The notes under the pieces were generated by a model, which saw only the letters and a list, made by a program, of their open reading frames with translations, was not told the origin of the DNA and did not search any database. DNA of 64,000 bases, taken from NCBI RefSeq assembly GCF_002101705.1, contig NZ_LQPC01000027.1, forward strand, positions 1 through 64,000. Reading direction: 5' to 3'. Both the position numbers and the translations under genes were made by a program. Below are positions 10,418-21,361 of this stretch, one piece after another. Position 1 is the stretch's first letter; each line of letters begins with the position of its first letter. The stretch comes from Mycolicibacterium iranicum (lineage in GTDB: Bacteria > Actinomycetota > Actinomycetes > Mycobacteriales > Mycobacteriaceae).

Positions 10418-11533
10418 TCAGGACAGCCGCGCCATCCAGCCGTGGGTGTCGACGAAGGTGCCCCGCTGAATACCGGTGAGGGTGTCGCGCAGCGCCATGG
10501 TGATCTCGCCGGGTTCGCCGTCGGCGATGGTGAACTCACCTTCGCCGTCCCCCGAGCCGTATTTGACGTGCGAAACCGGGGTGATGACGGCGGCGGTCCC
10601 GCAGGCGAACACCTCGGTGATCTCGCCCGCGGCGGCCTTCTTCTGCCACTCGTCGACGTCGATCTTGCGCTCTTCGACCGCGAACCCTGCATCGGTTGCC
10701 AACTGCAGCAACGAATCTCGCGTGATACCCGGCAACAGCGAGCCCGACAGCTCCGGTGTCACCAGGCGTGCGGTGCCGCCGCTGCCGAAGACGAAGAACA
10801 GGTTCATGCCGCCCATCTCTTCGACGTACCGGCGTTCGATCGCATCCAGCCAGACCACCTGATCGCAACCGTGCGAGGCCGCTTCGGCCTGAGCGAGCAG
10901 TGATGCGGCGTAGTTCCCGCCGAACTTCGCGGCTCCGGTGCCGCCGGGTGAGGCGCGCACGTATTCATGCGAGAGCCACACGCTGACCGGCTTGATACCG
11001 CGCGGGAAATACGCGCCCGCGGGGGAACCGATCACCATGTAGCGGTATTCGTCGGCCGGGCGGACACCGAGGCCGGGTTCGGTCGCGATGGTGAACGGCC
11101 TCAGGTAGAGCGACTCCTCGCCGCCCGCGGGCGGCACCCACTGCTCGTCGACGGCGATCAGCTGCCGCAGCGATTCGATGAACAGCTCGTCGGGCAGCTC
11201 GGGGATGGCAAGGCGCCGCGCAGAGTTGCGCAGCCGGGCGGCGTTGGCCTCGGGCCGGAAGGAGACGATGGATCCGTCTGCCCACCGGTAGGCCTTCAGC
11301 CCTTCGAAGATCTCCTGCGCGTAGTGCAGGACGATCGCCGACGGATCTAGCTCGATGGGCCCGTACGGGATGACCCGGGCGTTGTGCCAGCCTTCGCCGG
11401 CGGTGTAGTCGATCGACACCATGTGGTCGGTGTGAAACTTGCCGAAACCCGGGTTGGCCAGAATCTCGGCCCGTACCTCGTCGCCCGCCGGATTCGCATT
11501 GCGATCAACGGTGAACTCGAGGTGATCAGTCAT
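10418..11533 (-). CDS. ilvE: Branched-chain amino acid aminotransferase
   Basis: 371 aa. The start is set at ATG 11533 (MTDHLEFTV), matching the family N-terminus; the open frame continues 26 codons upstream. It is a fold-type IV PLP enzyme performing the last step of Leu/Ile/Val synthesis in the cytosol. Visible features are [31 protein letters not shown] (containing the PLP lysine), [16 protein letters not shown] and [13 protein letters not shown]. The upstream gcvT ends 32 bp away on the same strand, so the two may share a transcript. Equivalent to Rv2210c. Confidence 0.95.
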   Translation of the reverse strand: MTDHLEFTVDRNANPAGDEVRAEILANPGFGKFHTDHMVSIDYTAGEGWHNARVIPYGPIELDPSAIVLHYAQEIFEGLKAYRWADGSIVSFRPEANAARLRNSARRLAIPELPDELFIESLRQLIAVDEQWVPPAGGEESLYLRPFTIATEPGLGVRPADEYRYMVIGSPAGAYFPRGIKPVSVWLSHEYVRASPGGTGAAKFGGNYAASLLAQAEAASHGCDQVVWLDAIERRYVEEMGGMNLFFVFGSGGTARLVTPELSGSLLPGITRDSLLQLATDAGFAVEERKIDVDEWQKKAAAGEITEVFACGTAAVITPVSHVKYGSGDGEGEFTIADGEPGEITMALRDTLTGIQRGTFVDTHGWMARLS

Positions 11534-11565
11534 GCAGCAGATTGTATAACCGGCTGCCCAGCGAT

Positions 11566-12663
11566 TTACCGGGTGCGGGTGTCGACGAACGGCGGCTTGA
11601 CCACCTCGCACTCGACGTGGCGGCCACGGACATCGACGGCGACACGCGCGCCGTCGGCGATGTCTGCCGAGGTGTCGAGGAGGGCCAGCGCGATGCCGAC
11701 TTTCAAAGTGGGAGAGAAGGTTCCGGACGTCGTGATGCCGACGGGAGCGTCACCGTCGAGCACGGTGAGATCCGGGCGCAGCACTCCACGCCCGACCGCC
11801 TTGAGGCCTCGCAGGGTGCGTCGCGGTCCCGCCTCTTTTTCGGCGAGCAGGGCTTCACGGCCCCAGAACGCCTCTTTCTTCCATCCGACCGCCCATCCCG
11901 TCCTCGCCTGCAGCGGCGAGATGTCAAGGGAGAGCTCGTGTCCATGCAGCGGGTACCCCATCTCGGTGCGCAGGGTGTCGCGCGCCCCGAGGCCGGCCAG
12001 CTCGCCGCCGGCGAACTTCACTGCTTCCACCAGCTCATCGAAGACGACGGCGGCGTGATCCCACAGCGGCAGCAGCTCATAGCCGTGTTCACCGGTGTAT
12101 CCGGTTCGGCACACCCGGACGTCGACACCACCGAACTTCGTGTCGGCGAATCCCATGTAGTCCATGTCGGTGGGCAGACCGAGCGCGCCGAGCACGAAGG
12201 CCGACTGGGGACCCTGCACGGCCAGCACGGCGCGCGAGCGGTGCTCGTCGGTGATGGTCAACCCCTCGGGGGCGCGCTCTTGTAGCGCGGCGACGACCGC
12301 GGCGGTGTTCGCGGCGTTCGGCACGAGGAAGATCTCATCGTCGGAGACGTAGTAGGCGATGAGGTCGTCGATCACACCGCCCGAGTCGGTGCAGCACAGC
12401 GTGTACTGAGCCTTGCCCGGGCCGATCCGGCGCAGGTCGTTGGTGAAGGCGGAGTTGACGTAGTCGGCGGCGCCCGTGCCCTTCACGAGTGCCTTGCCGA
12501 GGTGGCTGACGTCGAAGAGTCCGACGGTGGTTCGGGTCGCGGTGTGCTCGGCGACGGTTCCGGCGTAGGACACCGGCATCAGCCATCCGCCGAACTCTGC
12601 GAAGCTCGCGCCGAGCTCGCGATGCCGATTCTCCAGGGGGCCCGCCAACAGGTTGTCACTCAC
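11566..12663 (-). CDS. gcvT: Glycine cleavage system T protein (aminomethyltransferase)
   Basis: 365 aa. GTG 12663 is preferred over TTG 12669 because GGTGG is about 6 nt before it. The protein transfers the methylene group from the lipoylated H protein to tetrahydrofolate. Visible motifs are [45 protein letters not shown] and [18 protein letters not shown]. It is divergent from pepB with about 40 bp between starts. In M. tuberculosis an adenylate cyclase gene (Rv2212) lies in that gap; it is absent here. Confidence 0.95.
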   Translation of the reverse strand: MSDNLLAGPLENRHRELGASFAEFGGWLMPVSYAGTVAEHTATRTTVGLFDVSHLGKALVKGTGAADYVNSAFTNDLRRIGPGKAQYTLCCTDSGGVIDDLIAYYVSDDEIFLVPNAANTAAVVAALQERAPEGLTITDEHRSRAVLAVQGPQSAFVLGALGLPTDMDYMGFADTKFGGVDVRVCRTGYTGEHGYELLPLWDHAAVVFDELVEAVKFAGGELAGLGARDTLRTEMGYPLHGHELSLDISPLQARTGWAVGWKKEAFWGREALLAEKEAGPRRTLRGLKAVGRGVLRPDLTVLDGDAPVGITTSGTFSPTLKVGIALALLDTSADIADGARVAVDVRGRHVECEVVKPPFVDTRTR

Positions 12664-12704
12664 GACCAACCACCCTAGTGGCCGAGTGGTTAGGGTGAAC
12701 CCTC

Positions 12705-14225
12705 GTGAGCACCTCCCCCGGTTACCTGTCCCCCTCCGTCACGGTCGCGAGTGCGTTGCCCAAGCGGCGGGTCGACGCGTCGGTCCTGATCGTCCCCGTG
12801 GTTTCGGGGTCGGAGGACGGCGACGGCGCCACCGTCGTCGCCGACGGTTATCTCGACGCCGAGGCGGTCGGCGAGATCGAGGCAGCGCTGGAGGCGCTGG
12901 GCGCCAAGGGCGGAAACGAGCAGCTCACACGAATTGTGGTGTCGGCCCTCCCGGTCGGCAGCGTGCTCGCCGTCGGGCTGGGCAAGTCCCGCGACGAGTG
13001 GTCGGCCGAGACGATCCGCCGCGCGGCGGGCGTCGCGGCGCGGTCGCTGTCGGGCGTCGAGAACGTCTACACCACGCTGTCGCATCTCGATCTGGGAGCG
13101 GCGATCGAAGGCCTCGTGCTGGGTGCCTACCGGTTCTCCGAGTTCCGCAGCGAGAAGACAGCACCCAAGGACGCCGGCGTCCGCAAGATCACCGCGCTCA
13201 CCCCGGACACCAAGGCGGCGACCAAGGACGCGGCCGCGCGCGCCGAGGCCATCGCGACCGCCGTCGCCACCGCCCGCGACTTCGTCAACACCCCGCCCAG
13301 CCACCTATTCCCCGCCGAATTCGCCATGCGCGCAAAAGCTTTGGGTGAAGACGCCGGACTCGACGTCGAGGTCCTCGACGAGAAGGCGCTCACCAAGGAC
13401 GGCTACGGCGGCATCATCGGGGTCGGCAAGGGATCTTCGCGCCCACCACGACTGGTGCGGCTGGCCCACCGCGGTGGCGGTCGCAAGGGCAAGAAGGTCG
13501 CCCTGGTGGGCAAGGGCATCACCTTCGACACCGGCGGCATCTCCATCAAGCCCGCCGCGAACATGCATCACATGACCTCGGACATGGGCGGTGCGGCCGC
13601 CGTGATCGCGACGGTCGTGCTGGCTGCCCGCCTGAAGTTGCCGATCGACGTGGTCGCCTACGTACCGATGGCCGAGAACATGCCGTCGTCAACGGCGCAG
13701 CGGCCCGGCGACGTGCTGACGCAATACGGCGGCACCACCGTCGAGGTGCTCAACACCGACGCCGAGGGCCGACTGATCCTGGCCGACGCGATCGTACGGG
13801 CGTGTGAGGACGGGCCCGACTATCTGATCGAGACGTCGACGCTGACCGGTGCGCAGACGGTCGCGTTGGGTGCACGCACGCCCGGCGTGATGGGTAGCGA
13901 CGATTTCCGCGACCGGGTCGCCGAGATTTCCCAGGGTGTCGGCGAGAACGCGTGGGCGATGCCGTTGCCCGAAGAACTCAAGGACGACCTCAAGTCGACG
14001 GTCGCCGACCTGGCCAATGTCAGCGGATCGCGCTTCGCGGGGATGCTGGTCGCAGGCACCTACCTGCGCGAGTTCGTCGCCGACGGTGTGCAGTGGGCGC
14101 ACATCGACATCGCGGCACCGGCATACAACTCCGGCGGGCCGTGGGGCTATACCCCCAAGGGCGGCACCGGGGTGCCGACGCGGACGATGTTCGCGGTCCT
14201 GGAAGATATCGCCGCGAGCGGCTGA
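12705..14225 (+). CDS. pepB: Leucyl aminopeptidase (M17 family)
   Basis: 506 aa, GTG 12705. It is a cytosolic dizinc aminopeptidase that removes N-terminal residues during peptide turnover. The catalytic C-terminal domain shows [15 protein letters not shown] near residue 270, SDMGGAAAV, and the family signature [13 protein letters not shown] near residue 350. The N-terminal 165 residues form the variable macrodomain-like part. The last codons and the stop lie in a 25-bp duplication (14211-14255). Equivalent to Rv2213. Confidence 0.95.
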   Translation: MSTSPGYLSPSVTVASALPKRRVDASVLIVPVVSGSEDGDGATVVADGYLDAEAVGEIEAALEALGAKGGNEQLTRIVVSALPVGSVLAVGLGKSRDEWSAETIRRAAGVAARSLSGVENVYTTLSHLDLGAAIEGLVLGAYRFSEFRSEKTAPKDAGVRKITALTPDTKAATKDAAARAEAIATAVATARDFVNTPPSHLFPAEFAMRAKALGEDAGLDVEVLDEKALTKDGYGGIIGVGKGSSRPPRLVRLAHRGGGRKGKKVALVGKGITFDTGGISIKPAANMHHMTSDMGGAAAVIATVVLAARLKLPIDVVAYVPMAENMPSSTAQRPGDVLTQYGGTTVEVLNTDAEGRLILADAIVRACEDGPDYLIETSTLTGAQTVALGARTPGVMGSDDFRDRVAEISQGVGENAWAMPLPEELKDDLKSTVADLANVSGSRFAGMLVAGTYLREFVADGVQWAHIDIAAPAYNSGGPWGYTPKGGTGVPTRTMFAVLEDIAASG

Positions 14226-14255
14226 TCGGGCTGCAGCCGCGAGCGGCTGATCGGG
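14211..14255. repeat. Short direct duplication at the end of pepB
   Basis: A 20-bp sequence, beginning GCCGCGAGCGGC, occurs at 14211-14230 and again at 14236-14255 with a 25-bp period. The first copy contains the pepB stop codon (14223-14225). It probably arose by slipped-strand duplication. The inverted element GCCGC...GCGGC within each copy may form a small terminator hairpin between convergent pepB and the ephD-like gene. Confidence 0.75.
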
Positions 14256-14264
14256 CCGGCCGGC

Positions 14265-15695
14265 TCACATGATGTTGCCGCCGCGGGCCGCGCTGCGCAT
14301 CGCCTGTGGGGCGGCGTGGGCGGCGCCGTAGACCAGGTAGGCCTCGGTGGTGACCGGGCGGACCGGCTTGTTGCTCTTCACCGCGGCCACGATCGCCTTG
14401 GCGACCTTGTCCGGCCCCACCCGCCGTACCGAGAACGCGCGGCGCGCCCTTCGCCGGATCGTCTCGGTGTCGTAGCTGCGCTCGTCGGGCAACGAGAAGC
14501 GGGTCGTGTTCACGATGTTGGTGCCGATGATGCCGGGGCAGACCGTCGTCAGACCGATTCCGTGTGAATCCAGTTCTGCGCGAAGACAATCGGAGAACAT
14601 GAATACCGCGGCTTTCGACGTGCAGTAGGCGTTCATCACATTGACGGGGGTGTAGGACGCCATCGACGCGACGTTGACGATGTGCCCGCCGACGCCGCGG
14701 TCGCGCAACCGTTTGCCGAAGGACCGGCATCCGTTGACGACGCCGCCGAAGTTGATGTCGAGCACCCGGTCGTACTCCTGCGCCGGAGTGTCCAGGAAGA
14801 ACCCCGCGTGGCCGACACCGGCGTTGTTGACGACGATGTCGGGCACCCCGTGCTCGGCACACAGTTGGTCGGCGAACGACTCGACAGCACCGGGATCGGC
14901 CACGTCGACGATGTAGGTGAAGGCCTGCGCGCCTTCGGCGGCGACGAGCCGTGCCGTCTCCTCCAGCCCTGCGGCGTCGACATCGCTGATCGCGATGTCG
15001 GCCCCCTCGCGCGCGAAGGCGAGCGCGGTCTCGCGGCCGATGCCGCTGGCGGCGCCGGTGACGGCGACGAGCGTGTCGCCGAATGCAGCGCGCGGCCTAC
15101 CGACCTCGGCGCGCAGTAATTCGCGCGCGGCGGGAGCGCCGTCGAGATGGTCGACGAGTTGCGTCAGCGACCGCGCGAGAACGTGGGCAGTCGCGTGCCC
15201 GGCCTTGACTTCGCGTTGCCACAACCGGGGCGCTTTGGCGGTGACGTCGTCGTGGAACCGCCCACGCGCGGAGCCGCCCCCGGGTGCGAGGACCACCTGG
15301 ACCGGGATGTCGACAACACCCCCGCCCGTCGCCGGTGTCCGCTTCGCGAGCCGGCCGAGTCCGTCGGCAAATCGTCGAAGACGCCCGGCGTTCGCCGTGG
15401 TCGGCGCCGAGGTGAGCGACGCGACGCGTTCGGATGCCCCGGACAGGGTCAGGTGCTGCCACACTGCCGCGGAGGCCCGACCGCGCGCCACGACGTGCAC
15501 GCCTGAGGTACTTCCGCCGGCCGCCGCGTCGAGCGCGGCCGCGAACTCACCTGCGTCGGCGCGGACGATCCTGTACCGATCGGACAGCAATTCGACCACG
15601 GGATCCCAGACGTCGGGGGTGTCGGGATGCGCTTGCACCAGAAGGAGCGTCGGCCCATCGGGATTGCCTTCGTGGTGGATCCGCTGCGTGCTCAC
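14265..15695 (-). CDS. ephD: EphD-like protein: intact SDR domain behind a shrunken alpha/beta-hydrolase remnant
   Basis: 476 aa, GTG 15695. The C-terminal 270 residues form a short-chain dehydrogenase: TGAASGIGRE nucleotide loop near residue 214, NNAGVGHAG, a Ser in NVASMASYTP, and YCTSK (Tyr-x3-Lys). M. tuberculosis EphD (Rv2214c, about 590 aa) fuses an epoxide hydrolase to this SDR. Here the N-terminal part is only about 200 residues. It starts like a hydrolase (GPTLLLVQAHPDTPDVWDPVV), but where the nucleophile elbow (HDWGS type) should be it reads VVARGRASAAVW, with no Asp or Ser nucleophile. The hydrolase activity is therefore probably lost while the dehydrogenase, involved in mycolate/fatty acyl metabolism in the family, is kept. 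Confidence 0.85.
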   Translation of the reverse strand: MSTQRIHHEGNPDGPTLLLVQAHPDTPDVWDPVVELLSDRYRIVRADAGEFAAALDAAAGGSTSGVHVVARGRASAAVWQHLTLSGASERVASLTSAPTTANAGRLRRFADGLGRLAKRTPATGGGVVDIPVQVVLAPGGGSARGRFHDDVTAKAPRLWQREVKAGHATAHVLARSLTQLVDHLDGAPAARELLRAEVGRPRAAFGDTLVAVTGAASGIGRETALAFAREGADIAISDVDAAGLEETARLVAAEGAQAFTYIVDVADPGAVESFADQLCAEHGVPDIVVNNAGVGHAGFFLDTPAQEYDRVLDINFGGVVNGCRSFGKRLRDRGVGGHIVNVASMASYTPVNVMNAYCTSKAAVFMFSDCLRAELDSHGIGLTTVCPGIIGTNIVNTTRFSLPDERSYDTETIRRRARRAFSVRRVGPDKVAKAIVAAVKSNKPVRPVTTEAYLVYGAAHAAPQAMRSAARGGNIM

Positions 15696-15716
15696 GGGCG
15701 GACAGTACCCAACCCG

Positions 15717-16070
15717 CTAGCGGTCGAGTTCCTCACGGGCGGCCCGCTTGCGTTCGATGCGCCTGCGCGCGTCGTAATCACGCATGCGCTGCGGATAGCC
15801 GACCTTCTGCACGTCGTACACCGGAATCTGCAGGCGCTCGGACAACCGGCGGGCGCCGGCGTCTCCGCCGGTGCGGCGCCGCGTCCATTCGCCGTCAGCG
15901 GCCACGAGCACCACGGTGAGTTCGGTGACCGTGGTCTTGGGTTCGATGAACGCTTCGACACCCTGATGCTCGGCGACCCATTGACGCAGATAGCGAAGAT
16001 CCGCCTGAGGGTCGCGGGTGGCCGATCCAGCTTTGCGGCTCCGACCGCGGAGCCTGTCGAACAGTCCCAC
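15717..16070 (-). CDS. Conserved actinobacterial hypothetical protein
   Basis: 117 aa from GTG 16070, chosen because GGAAGGAG lies 9 nt upstream; the longer open frame begins without an RBS. The product begins MGLFDRLRGRSRKAG, has a central part (ELTVVLVAADGEWTRRR, then a stretch naming IPVYDVQKVGYPQRMRDYD) and ends in a basic helix. It is soluble. Homologues next to dlaT in mycobacteria are often labelled oxidoreductase, but no cofactor motif is visible. Divergent from dlaT. Confidence 0.8.
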   Translation of the reverse strand: MGLFDRLRGRSRKAGSATRDPQADLRYLRQWVAEHQGVEAFIEPKTTVTELTVVLVAADGEWTRRRTGGDAGARRLSERLQIPVYDVQKVGYPQRMRDYDARRRIERKRAAREELDR

Positions 16071-16230
16071 CTGGGCTTGCTCCTTCCGGCATCCCCTCGC
16101 CTCTTCCTCACTTCGATAGTGCCAGAGCACGGAGTACACCCGTCCGCGGCGAAACGTCCCGGCGGACGTGACAGGATGGGATGCGACAGCTCACATACCT
16201 CGACAGACCGTGCAAGGGAGCCACGACACT

Positions 16231-18027
16231 ATGGCCATCTCCGTCCAGATGCCCGCACTCGGAGAGAGCGTTACCGAGGGGACAGTCACCCGCTGGCTGA
16301 AGCAAGAGGGAGACACGGTCGAGGAGGATGAGCCACTGCTTGAGGTTTCGACCGACAAGGTCGACACCGAAATCCCGTCCCCCGCCGCAGGTGTGCTGAA
16401 AAAGATCATCGCCCAGGAGGATGACACCGTAGAGGTGGGCGGCGAGCTCGCCGTGATCGGCGACGCCGGCGAGGACGACGGCGAGGACAGTGACGGCGGC
16501 GAGGAGTCCGCACCGGCCGCCGAGGAGGAGTCCGAGGCAGAGTCCGAACCCGAGCCCGAGGCGGAAGAGTCCGAGCCGGAGCCGGAGAAGAAGCCCGAGC
16601 CCAAAGCGTCATCGTCGGGCGGCTCGGGATCGGGCACGTCGGTCAAGATGCCGGAGCTGGGTGAGTCGGTCACCGAGGGCACGGTCACCCGCTGGCTGAA
16701 AAAAGTCGGCGACAGCGTCGAGGTCGACGAGCCGCTGGTGGAGGTGTCCACCGACAAGGTCGACACCGAGATCCCGTCGCCGGTGGCGGGCACCCTGCTG
16801 TCCATCACCCCCGAGGAAGACGACACCGTCGAGGTCGGCGGCGAGCTCGCGAAGATCGGCGACGCCGATGCCGAAGAGGCTTCGGAGCCCGAACCGGAAC
16901 CTGAGCCCGAACCCGAGCCGGAACCTGAGCCCGAGCCGAAGCAGACCAAGCCCGAGGCGAAGCCGTCGGAGGAGGCCAAGCCGGAACCCAAGGCCGAGTC
17001 GAAGCCTGAACCGAAGTCGGAACCCAAGCCGGAGCCGAAGCCCGAGTCGAAGCCCGAGGCCAAACCTGCGGCCGCGGCGTCGGGCGAGAGCCCCTACGTG
17101 ACGCCGCTGGTACGCAAACTCGCCAGCGAGAACAACGTCGACCTCTCGACGGTCAAGGGCACGGGTGTCGGTGGACGCATCCGCAAGCAGGATGTGCTCG
17201 CCGCCGCGGAGGAGAGCAAGGCTCCCAAGGCTGCCGAACCGGCCGCCGCTGCCCCGTCAAAGCCCGCGGCGCCTGTGCCGGCACCGGAGGGCGCGCTGGC
17301 GCATCTGCGCGGAACGACGCAGAAGGCCAACCGGATTCGGCAGATCACCGCGAAGAAGACCCGTGAGTCGCTGCAGACCACAGCGCAGCTGACCCAGGTT
17401 CACGAGGTCGACATGACCAAGATCGTCGCCCTTCGCGCCAAGGCCAAGGCTCAGTTCGCCGAGCGCGAAGGCGTGAACCTGACGTACCTGCCGTTCATCG
17501 CCCGGGCGGTCATCGACGCGTTGAAGCTGCACCCGAACGTCAACGCCAGCTACAACGAAGAGTCGAAGGAGATCACCTACTACGACGCCGAGCATCTCGG
17601 CATCGCGGTCGACACCGAGCAGGGGCTTCTGTCCCCGGTGATTCACAACGCCGGCGATCTGTCGCTGGGTGGGCTGGCGCGGGCGATCTCCGACATCGCC
17701 GGACGCGCGCGCTCGAGCAACCTCAAGCCCGACGAGCTCTCCGGCGGCACCTTCACGATCACCAACATCGGCAGCCAGGGCGCGTTGTTCGACACGCCGA
17801 TCCTGGTGCCGCCGCAGGCGGCGATGCTGGGTACCGGTGCCATCGTGAAACGGCCCCGCGTCATCGTCGACGAGTTCGGCAACGAGTCGATCGGCGTGCG
17901 GTCGGTGTCCTACCTGCCGTTGACCTACGACCACCGCCTCATCGACGGCGCCGACGCCGGCCGTTTCGTCACCACTATCAAGCGCCGCCTGGAAGAGGGT
18001 GCGTTTGAGGCCGATCTGGGGCTGTAG
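16231..18027 (+). CDS. dlaT: Dihydrolipoamide acyltransferase E2 with two lipoyl domains
   Basis: 598 aa from ATG 16231, with AGGGAG about 10 nt upstream. Domain order: lipoyl domain 1 (about 3-78; lipoyl Lys in [12 protein letters not shown]), acidic linker, lipoyl domain 2 (about 140-215; same motif), a roughly 80-residue Glu/Pro/Lys-rich linker, E3-binding domain ([18 protein letters not shown]), then the catalytic acyltransferase domain with [13 protein letters not shown], where His and Asp are catalytic. It is the E2 core of pyruvate dehydrogenase and, in M. tuberculosis, of the peroxynitrite reductase system (Rv2215). lipB and lipA follow, supplying its cofactor. Confidence 0.95.
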   Translation: MAISVQMPALGESVTEGTVTRWLKQEGDTVEEDEPLLEVSTDKVDTEIPSPAAGVLKKIIAQEDDTVEVGGELAVIGDAGEDDGEDSDGGEESAPAAEEESEAESEPEPEAEESEPEPEKKPEPKASSSGGSGSGTSVKMPELGESVTEGTVTRWLKKVGDSVEVDEPLVEVSTDKVDTEIPSPVAGTLLSITPEEDDTVEVGGELAKIGDADAEEASEPEPEPEPEPEPEPEPEPKQTKPEAKPSEEAKPEPKAESKPEPKSEPKPEPKPESKPEAKPAAAASGESPYVTPLVRKLASENNVDLSTVKGTGVGGRIRKQDVLAAAEESKAPKAAEPAAAAPSKPAAPVPAPEGALAHLRGTTQKANRIRQITAKKTRESLQTTAQLTQVHEVDMTKIVALRAKAKAQFAEREGVNLTYLPFIARAVIDALKLHPNVNASYNEESKEITYYDAEHLGIAVDTEQGLLSPVIHNAGDLSLGGLARAISDIAGRARSSNLKPDELSGGTFTITNIGSQGALFDTPILVPPQAAMLGTGAIVKRPRVIVDEFGNESIGVRSVSYLPLTYDHRLIDGADAGRFVTTIKRRLEEGAFEADLGL

Positions 18028-18033
18028 ACAGCA

Positions 18034-18951
18034 GTGTCGTTGCCATCGGATTCGGTTGTTGCGGTTGCGGGGTCGTCCGGTCTGATCGGTACCGGGCTCG
18101 TGTACGCCTTGCGAGCCACCGATCACCGGGTGATCCGCATCGTGCGGCGGGCCCCGTCGAACGCCGACGAGGTGTTCTGGAACCCCGACACCGGCGAATT
18201 CGATGCGAACTCGCTGCGCGGCGTGGACGCTGTCGTCAACCTGTGCGGCGTCAACGTCGGGCAGAAGCGGTGGTCGGGAGCGTTCAAGCAGAGCCTGCGT
18301 GACAGTCGTATCGGTCCGACGGAGGTGCTGGCCAACGCTGTCGTCGATGCGGGGGTGCCGGTTCTGGTGAACTCCAGTGCGGTCGGCTACTACGGCGACA
18401 CCGGCAGCACACCCGTGGACGAAACAGCGGGACCCGGAAACAACTTCCTGGCCAGGCTCGCCGTCGACTGGGAGGCCGCGACCGCTGTCGCCGCCGAGTC
18501 CGGTGTGCGGGTGGTGCTGACGCGCACCGGTCTGGTGATGGCCCCGTCGGGCGGGATGCTGGGCCGCATCAAGCCGCTCTTCTCGCTGGGTCTGGGTGCC
18601 CGCCTGGGCAACGGCAGGCAGTACATGTCATGGATCAGCATCGAGGACCAGGTGCGGGCCATGCTGTTCGCGATCTCCCACGACGAGGTGTCCGGTCCGG
18701 TCAACATGACCGGTCCAGCGCCGGTGACCAACGCGGAGTTCACGACCGCGCTGGGCCGTGCGGTGAACAGGCCGACGCCGTTCGTCGTCCCGGGGTTCGC
18801 GTTGCGGGCGGCGCTCGGGGAGTTCGCCGACGAGGGGGTGCTGGGCGGTCAGCGCGCCATCCCGGCGGCGTTGGAGCGGGCCGGTTTCCAGTTTCACCAC
18901 AACACCATCGGTGAGGCGCTGGCATTCGCCACGGCCTCTCAGCGTGAGTAG
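18034..18951 (+). CDS. TIGR01777-type NAD(P)-dependent epimerase (SDR39U1-like)
   Basis: 305 aa, GTG 18034, 6 bp after dlaT. It is an extended SDR with N-terminal nucleotide loop [14 protein letters not shown], then [29 protein letters not shown] and a C-terminal DUF1731-like segment ([25 protein letters not shown]). Substrate unknown; equivalent to Rv2216. Its place between dlaT and lipB is conserved in mycobacteria, so it is likely cotranscribed with lipoate genes. Confidence 0.88.
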   Translation: MSLPSDSVVAVAGSSGLIGTGLVYALRATDHRVIRIVRRAPSNADEVFWNPDTGEFDANSLRGVDAVVNLCGVNVGQKRWSGAFKQSLRDSRIGPTEVLANAVVDAGVPVLVNSSAVGYYGDTGSTPVDETAGPGNNFLARLAVDWEAATAVAAESGVRVVLTRTGLVMAPSGGMLGRIKPLFSLGLGARLGNGRQYMSWISIEDQVRAMLFAISHDEVSGPVNMTGPAPVTNAEFTTALGRAVNRPTPFVVPGFALRAALGEFADEGVLGGQRAIPAALERAGFQFHHNTIGEALAFATASQRE

Positions 18952-18961
18952 CGTCGACACC

Positions 18962-19660
18962 ATGACGTCGTCGATCCGCTCGAGCACCGACCCGGTGCAG
19001 GTCCGCGCGCTCGGTTCGGTGGACTATCAGAGCGCGTGGGACCTCCAGCGACAACTGGCCGACGAGCGTGTGGCGGGCGGTCCTGACACGCTGTTGCTAC
19101 TGGAGCATCCGCCGGTGTACACGGCGGGACGGCGCACACTCCCGGAGGAGCGGCCCTTCGACGGCACGCCCGTCATCGACACTGACCGGGGCGGCAAGAT
19201 CACCTGGCACGGTCCCGGTCAGCTGGTGGGCTATCCCATCATCGGCTTGGCCGAACCGCTCGACGTCGTCAATTTCGTTCGGCGCCTTGAGGAATCGCTG
19301 ATCGCCGTGTGCGCGTCGTTCGGCCTGGAGACGGGGCGGATCGAGGGCCGCTCCGGCGTCTGGGTTGCCGGCGACGGCCTCCGTCCGGACCGCAAGGTCG
19401 CCGCGATCGGCATCCGGGTGGCACGGGCGACGACGCTGCACGGGTTCGCGATCAACTGTGACTGTGATCTCGGCGCATTCGGTTCGATCGTGCCGTGCGG
19501 TATCGCCGACGCCGGCGTGACGTCGCTGACCGCGGAACTAGGCCGCACAGTAGGGGTGGCCGATGTCGTCGACCGGGTGGCCGACGCCGTTCTCGACGCA
19601 CTCGACGGCCGCATCGCGGTCGGTGTCGCACCCGCCGCGAGCGTAGAATCGGCCCAGTGA
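18962..19660 (+). CDS. lipB: Octanoyl-[ACP]:protein N-octanoyltransferase
   Basis: 232 aa; start ATG 18962 (MTSSIRSS) by analogy with mycobacterial LipB (an in-frame GTG at 18944 overlapping the previous stop is possible). It transfers octanoate from ACP to lipoyl-domain lysines. Motifs are [34 protein letters not shown], Lys in [10 protein letters not shown] and the catalytic Cys in [14 protein letters not shown]. The GTGA overlap with lipA couples the two steps that make lipoyl-DlaT. Confidence 0.95.
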   Translation: MTSSIRSSTDPVQVRALGSVDYQSAWDLQRQLADERVAGGPDTLLLLEHPPVYTAGRRTLPEERPFDGTPVIDTDRGGKITWHGPGQLVGYPIIGLAEPLDVVNFVRRLEESLIAVCASFGLETGRIEGRSGVWVAGDGLRPDRKVAAIGIRVARATTLHGFAINCDCDLGAFGSIVPCGIADAGVTSLTAELGRTVGVADVVDRVADAVLDALDGRIAVGVAPAASVESAQ

Positions 19661-20619
19661 CTATCGCTCCGGAAGGCCGCAAGCTGCTGCGTCTGGAAGT
19701 ACGCAATGCCGAGACGCCCATCGAGCGCAAGCCGCCGTGGATCAAGACCAGGGCCAGGATGGGTCCCGAGTACAAAGAGCTCAAGGGCCTCGTGCGCCGT
19801 GAGGGTCTGCACACCGTGTGCGAAGAAGCCGGCTGCCCCAACATCTTCGAGTGTTGGGAAGACCGCGAGGCCACGTTCCTGATCGGCGGCGAACAGTGCA
19901 CCCGCCGCTGCGATTTCTGCCAGATCGACACGGGCAAGCCGGCCGATCTGGACCGCGATGAACCGCGCCGTGTCGCCGAAAGCGTGCAGGCGATGGGTCT
20001 GCGCTACTCCACCGTGACGGGTGTGGCGCGCGACGATCTGCCCGACGGCGGCGCGTGGCTTTACGCCGAGACGGTCCGTCAGATCAAGGCGCTCAACCCC
20101 GATACGGGTGTCGAGTTGCTGATCCCCGACTTCAACGCCGACCCCGCGCAGTTGAACGAGGTCTTCGAGACGCGCCCGGAGGTGTTGGCGCACAACGTCG
20201 AAACCGTTCCCCGCATCTTCAAGCGGATCCGGCCGGCCTTCCGCTACGAGCGCAGCCTTTCGGTGCTCACGGCCGCCCGCGACTTCGGTCTCGTGACCAA
20301 GAGCAATCTGATCCTCGGTATGGGAGAGACTCCGGACGAGGTAAGCGCCGCGTTGCACGACCTGCACGACGCCGGCTGCGACATCGTCACCATCACCCAG
20401 TATTTGCGTCCGTCACCGCGCCACCATCCCGTAGAGCGCTGGGTGCATCCCGACGAATTCGTCGAGCACCAGCGTTACGCGGAGGAGATCGGCTTCTCGG
20501 GTGTGCTGGCCGGACCGCTTGTCAGGTCGTCCTACCGGGCCGGAAAGCTGTACGCGCAGACGGTGGCCTCACGGCCTTCTCGGGCGGCCGTATCCTTGTC
20601 CAATGGCGAAATCGCGTAA
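19657..20619 (+). CDS. lipA: Lipoyl synthase (radical SAM)
   Basis: 320 aa, GTG 19657 overlapping the lipB stop by 4 bp. Both cluster motifs are visible: the auxiliary [4Fe-4S] set C-x4-C-x5-C in [14 protein letters not shown] and the radical-SAM C-x3-C-x2-C in [13 protein letters not shown]. The enzyme inserts two sulfurs into protein-bound octanoate. The C-terminal tail after ETV-type family end ([18 protein letters not shown]) reads through the start of the next gene, with a 17-bp overlap. It is a likely client of the A-type Fe-S protein at 6.1 kb. Confidence 0.96.
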   Translation: MTIAPEGRKLLRLEVRNAETPIERKPPWIKTRARMGPEYKELKGLVRREGLHTVCEEAGCPNIFECWEDREATFLIGGEQCTRRCDFCQIDTGKPADLDRDEPRRVAESVQAMGLRYSTVTGVARDDLPDGGAWLYAETVRQIKALNPDTGVELLIPDFNADPAQLNEVFETRPEVLAHNVETVPRIFKRIRPAFRYERSLSVLTAARDFGLVTKSNLILGMGETPDEVSAALHDLHDAGCDIVTITQYLRPSPRHHPVERWVHPDEFVEHQRYAEEIGFSGVLAGPLVRSSYRAGKLYAQTVASRPSRAAVSLSNGEIA

Positions 20620-21355
20620 CCCCGCTGAGGTCAAGGCAGCCAAGGCCCAGGCCAAAGCCGCCCGCAAGGCGGCGTCCAAGCAGCGGCGCAGTCAGCTGTG
20701 GCAGGCATTCCAGATCCAGCGCAAAGAGGACAAGCGCCTTCTCCCCTACATGATCGGCGCGTTCGTGCTGATCGTCGCCCTGTCCGTGGTGGGTGGCGTG
20801 TTCGCCGGCGGCTTCACCATGTACATGCTGATTCCGTTGGGGGTTGTGCTCGGCGCGTTGGTGGCGTTCATCATCTTCGGTCGCCGCGCCCAGAAGTCGG
20901 TGTACAAGAAGGCCGAGGGTCAGACCGGCGCGGCCGCGTGGGCGCTGGACAACCTTCGGGGTAAGTGGCGTGTCACCCCCGGCGTGGCGGCGACGGGGCA
21001 CTTCGACGCGGTGCACCGTGTGATCGGCCGCCCCGGCGTGATCTTCGTCGGCGAGGGGTCGGCCACCCGCGTCAAGCCGTTGCTCGCGCAGGAGAAGAAG
21101 CGCACGGCACGGCTCATCGGCGACACCCCGATCTACGACATCATCATCGGCAACGGCGAGGGTGAGGTGCCGTTGGCGAAGCTGGAACGGCACCTCAACA
21201 AGTTGCCCGCCAACATCACCGCCAAGCAGATGGACTCGTTGGAGTCGCGCCTGGCCGCGCTGGGCACGAAGGTGGGTCCGGCCGCGATGCCGAAAGGTCC
21301 GCTGCCCGCGCAGGCCAAGATGCGCGGCGTGCAGCGCACCGTGCGGCGGCGCTGA
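20603..21355 (+). CDS. DUF4191 membrane protein (Rv2219-like)
   Basis: 250 aa, ATG 20603 inside the end of lipA in another frame (17-bp overlap). The basic N-terminus ([20 protein letters not shown]) is followed by two membrane helices (about 49-70 and 75-95) and a cytosolic domain of about 150 aa containing [23 protein letters not shown] and a region rich in Lys/Arg. Function unknown; always linked to lipA in mycobacteria. Confidence 0.9.
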   Translation: MAKSRNPAEVKAAKAQAKAARKAASKQRRSQLWQAFQIQRKEDKRLLPYMIGAFVLIVALSVVGGVFAGGFTMYMLIPLGVVLGALVAFIIFGRRAQKSVYKKAEGQTGAAAWALDNLRGKWRVTPGVAATGHFDAVHRVIGRPGVIFVGEGSATRVKPLLAQEKKRTARLIGDTPIYDIIIGNGEGEVPLAKLERHLNKLPANITAKQMDSLESRLAALGTKVGPAAMPKGPLPAQAKMRGVQRTVRRR

Positions 21356-21361
21356 CGCCGG

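Noticed and set aside
16191..17063. Ser/Gly-rich 290-aa minus-strand open frame
   Set aside because: It is the antisense of the Glu/Pro/Lys-rich DlaT linker and lipoyl domains; the repeats are not a CRISPR array either.
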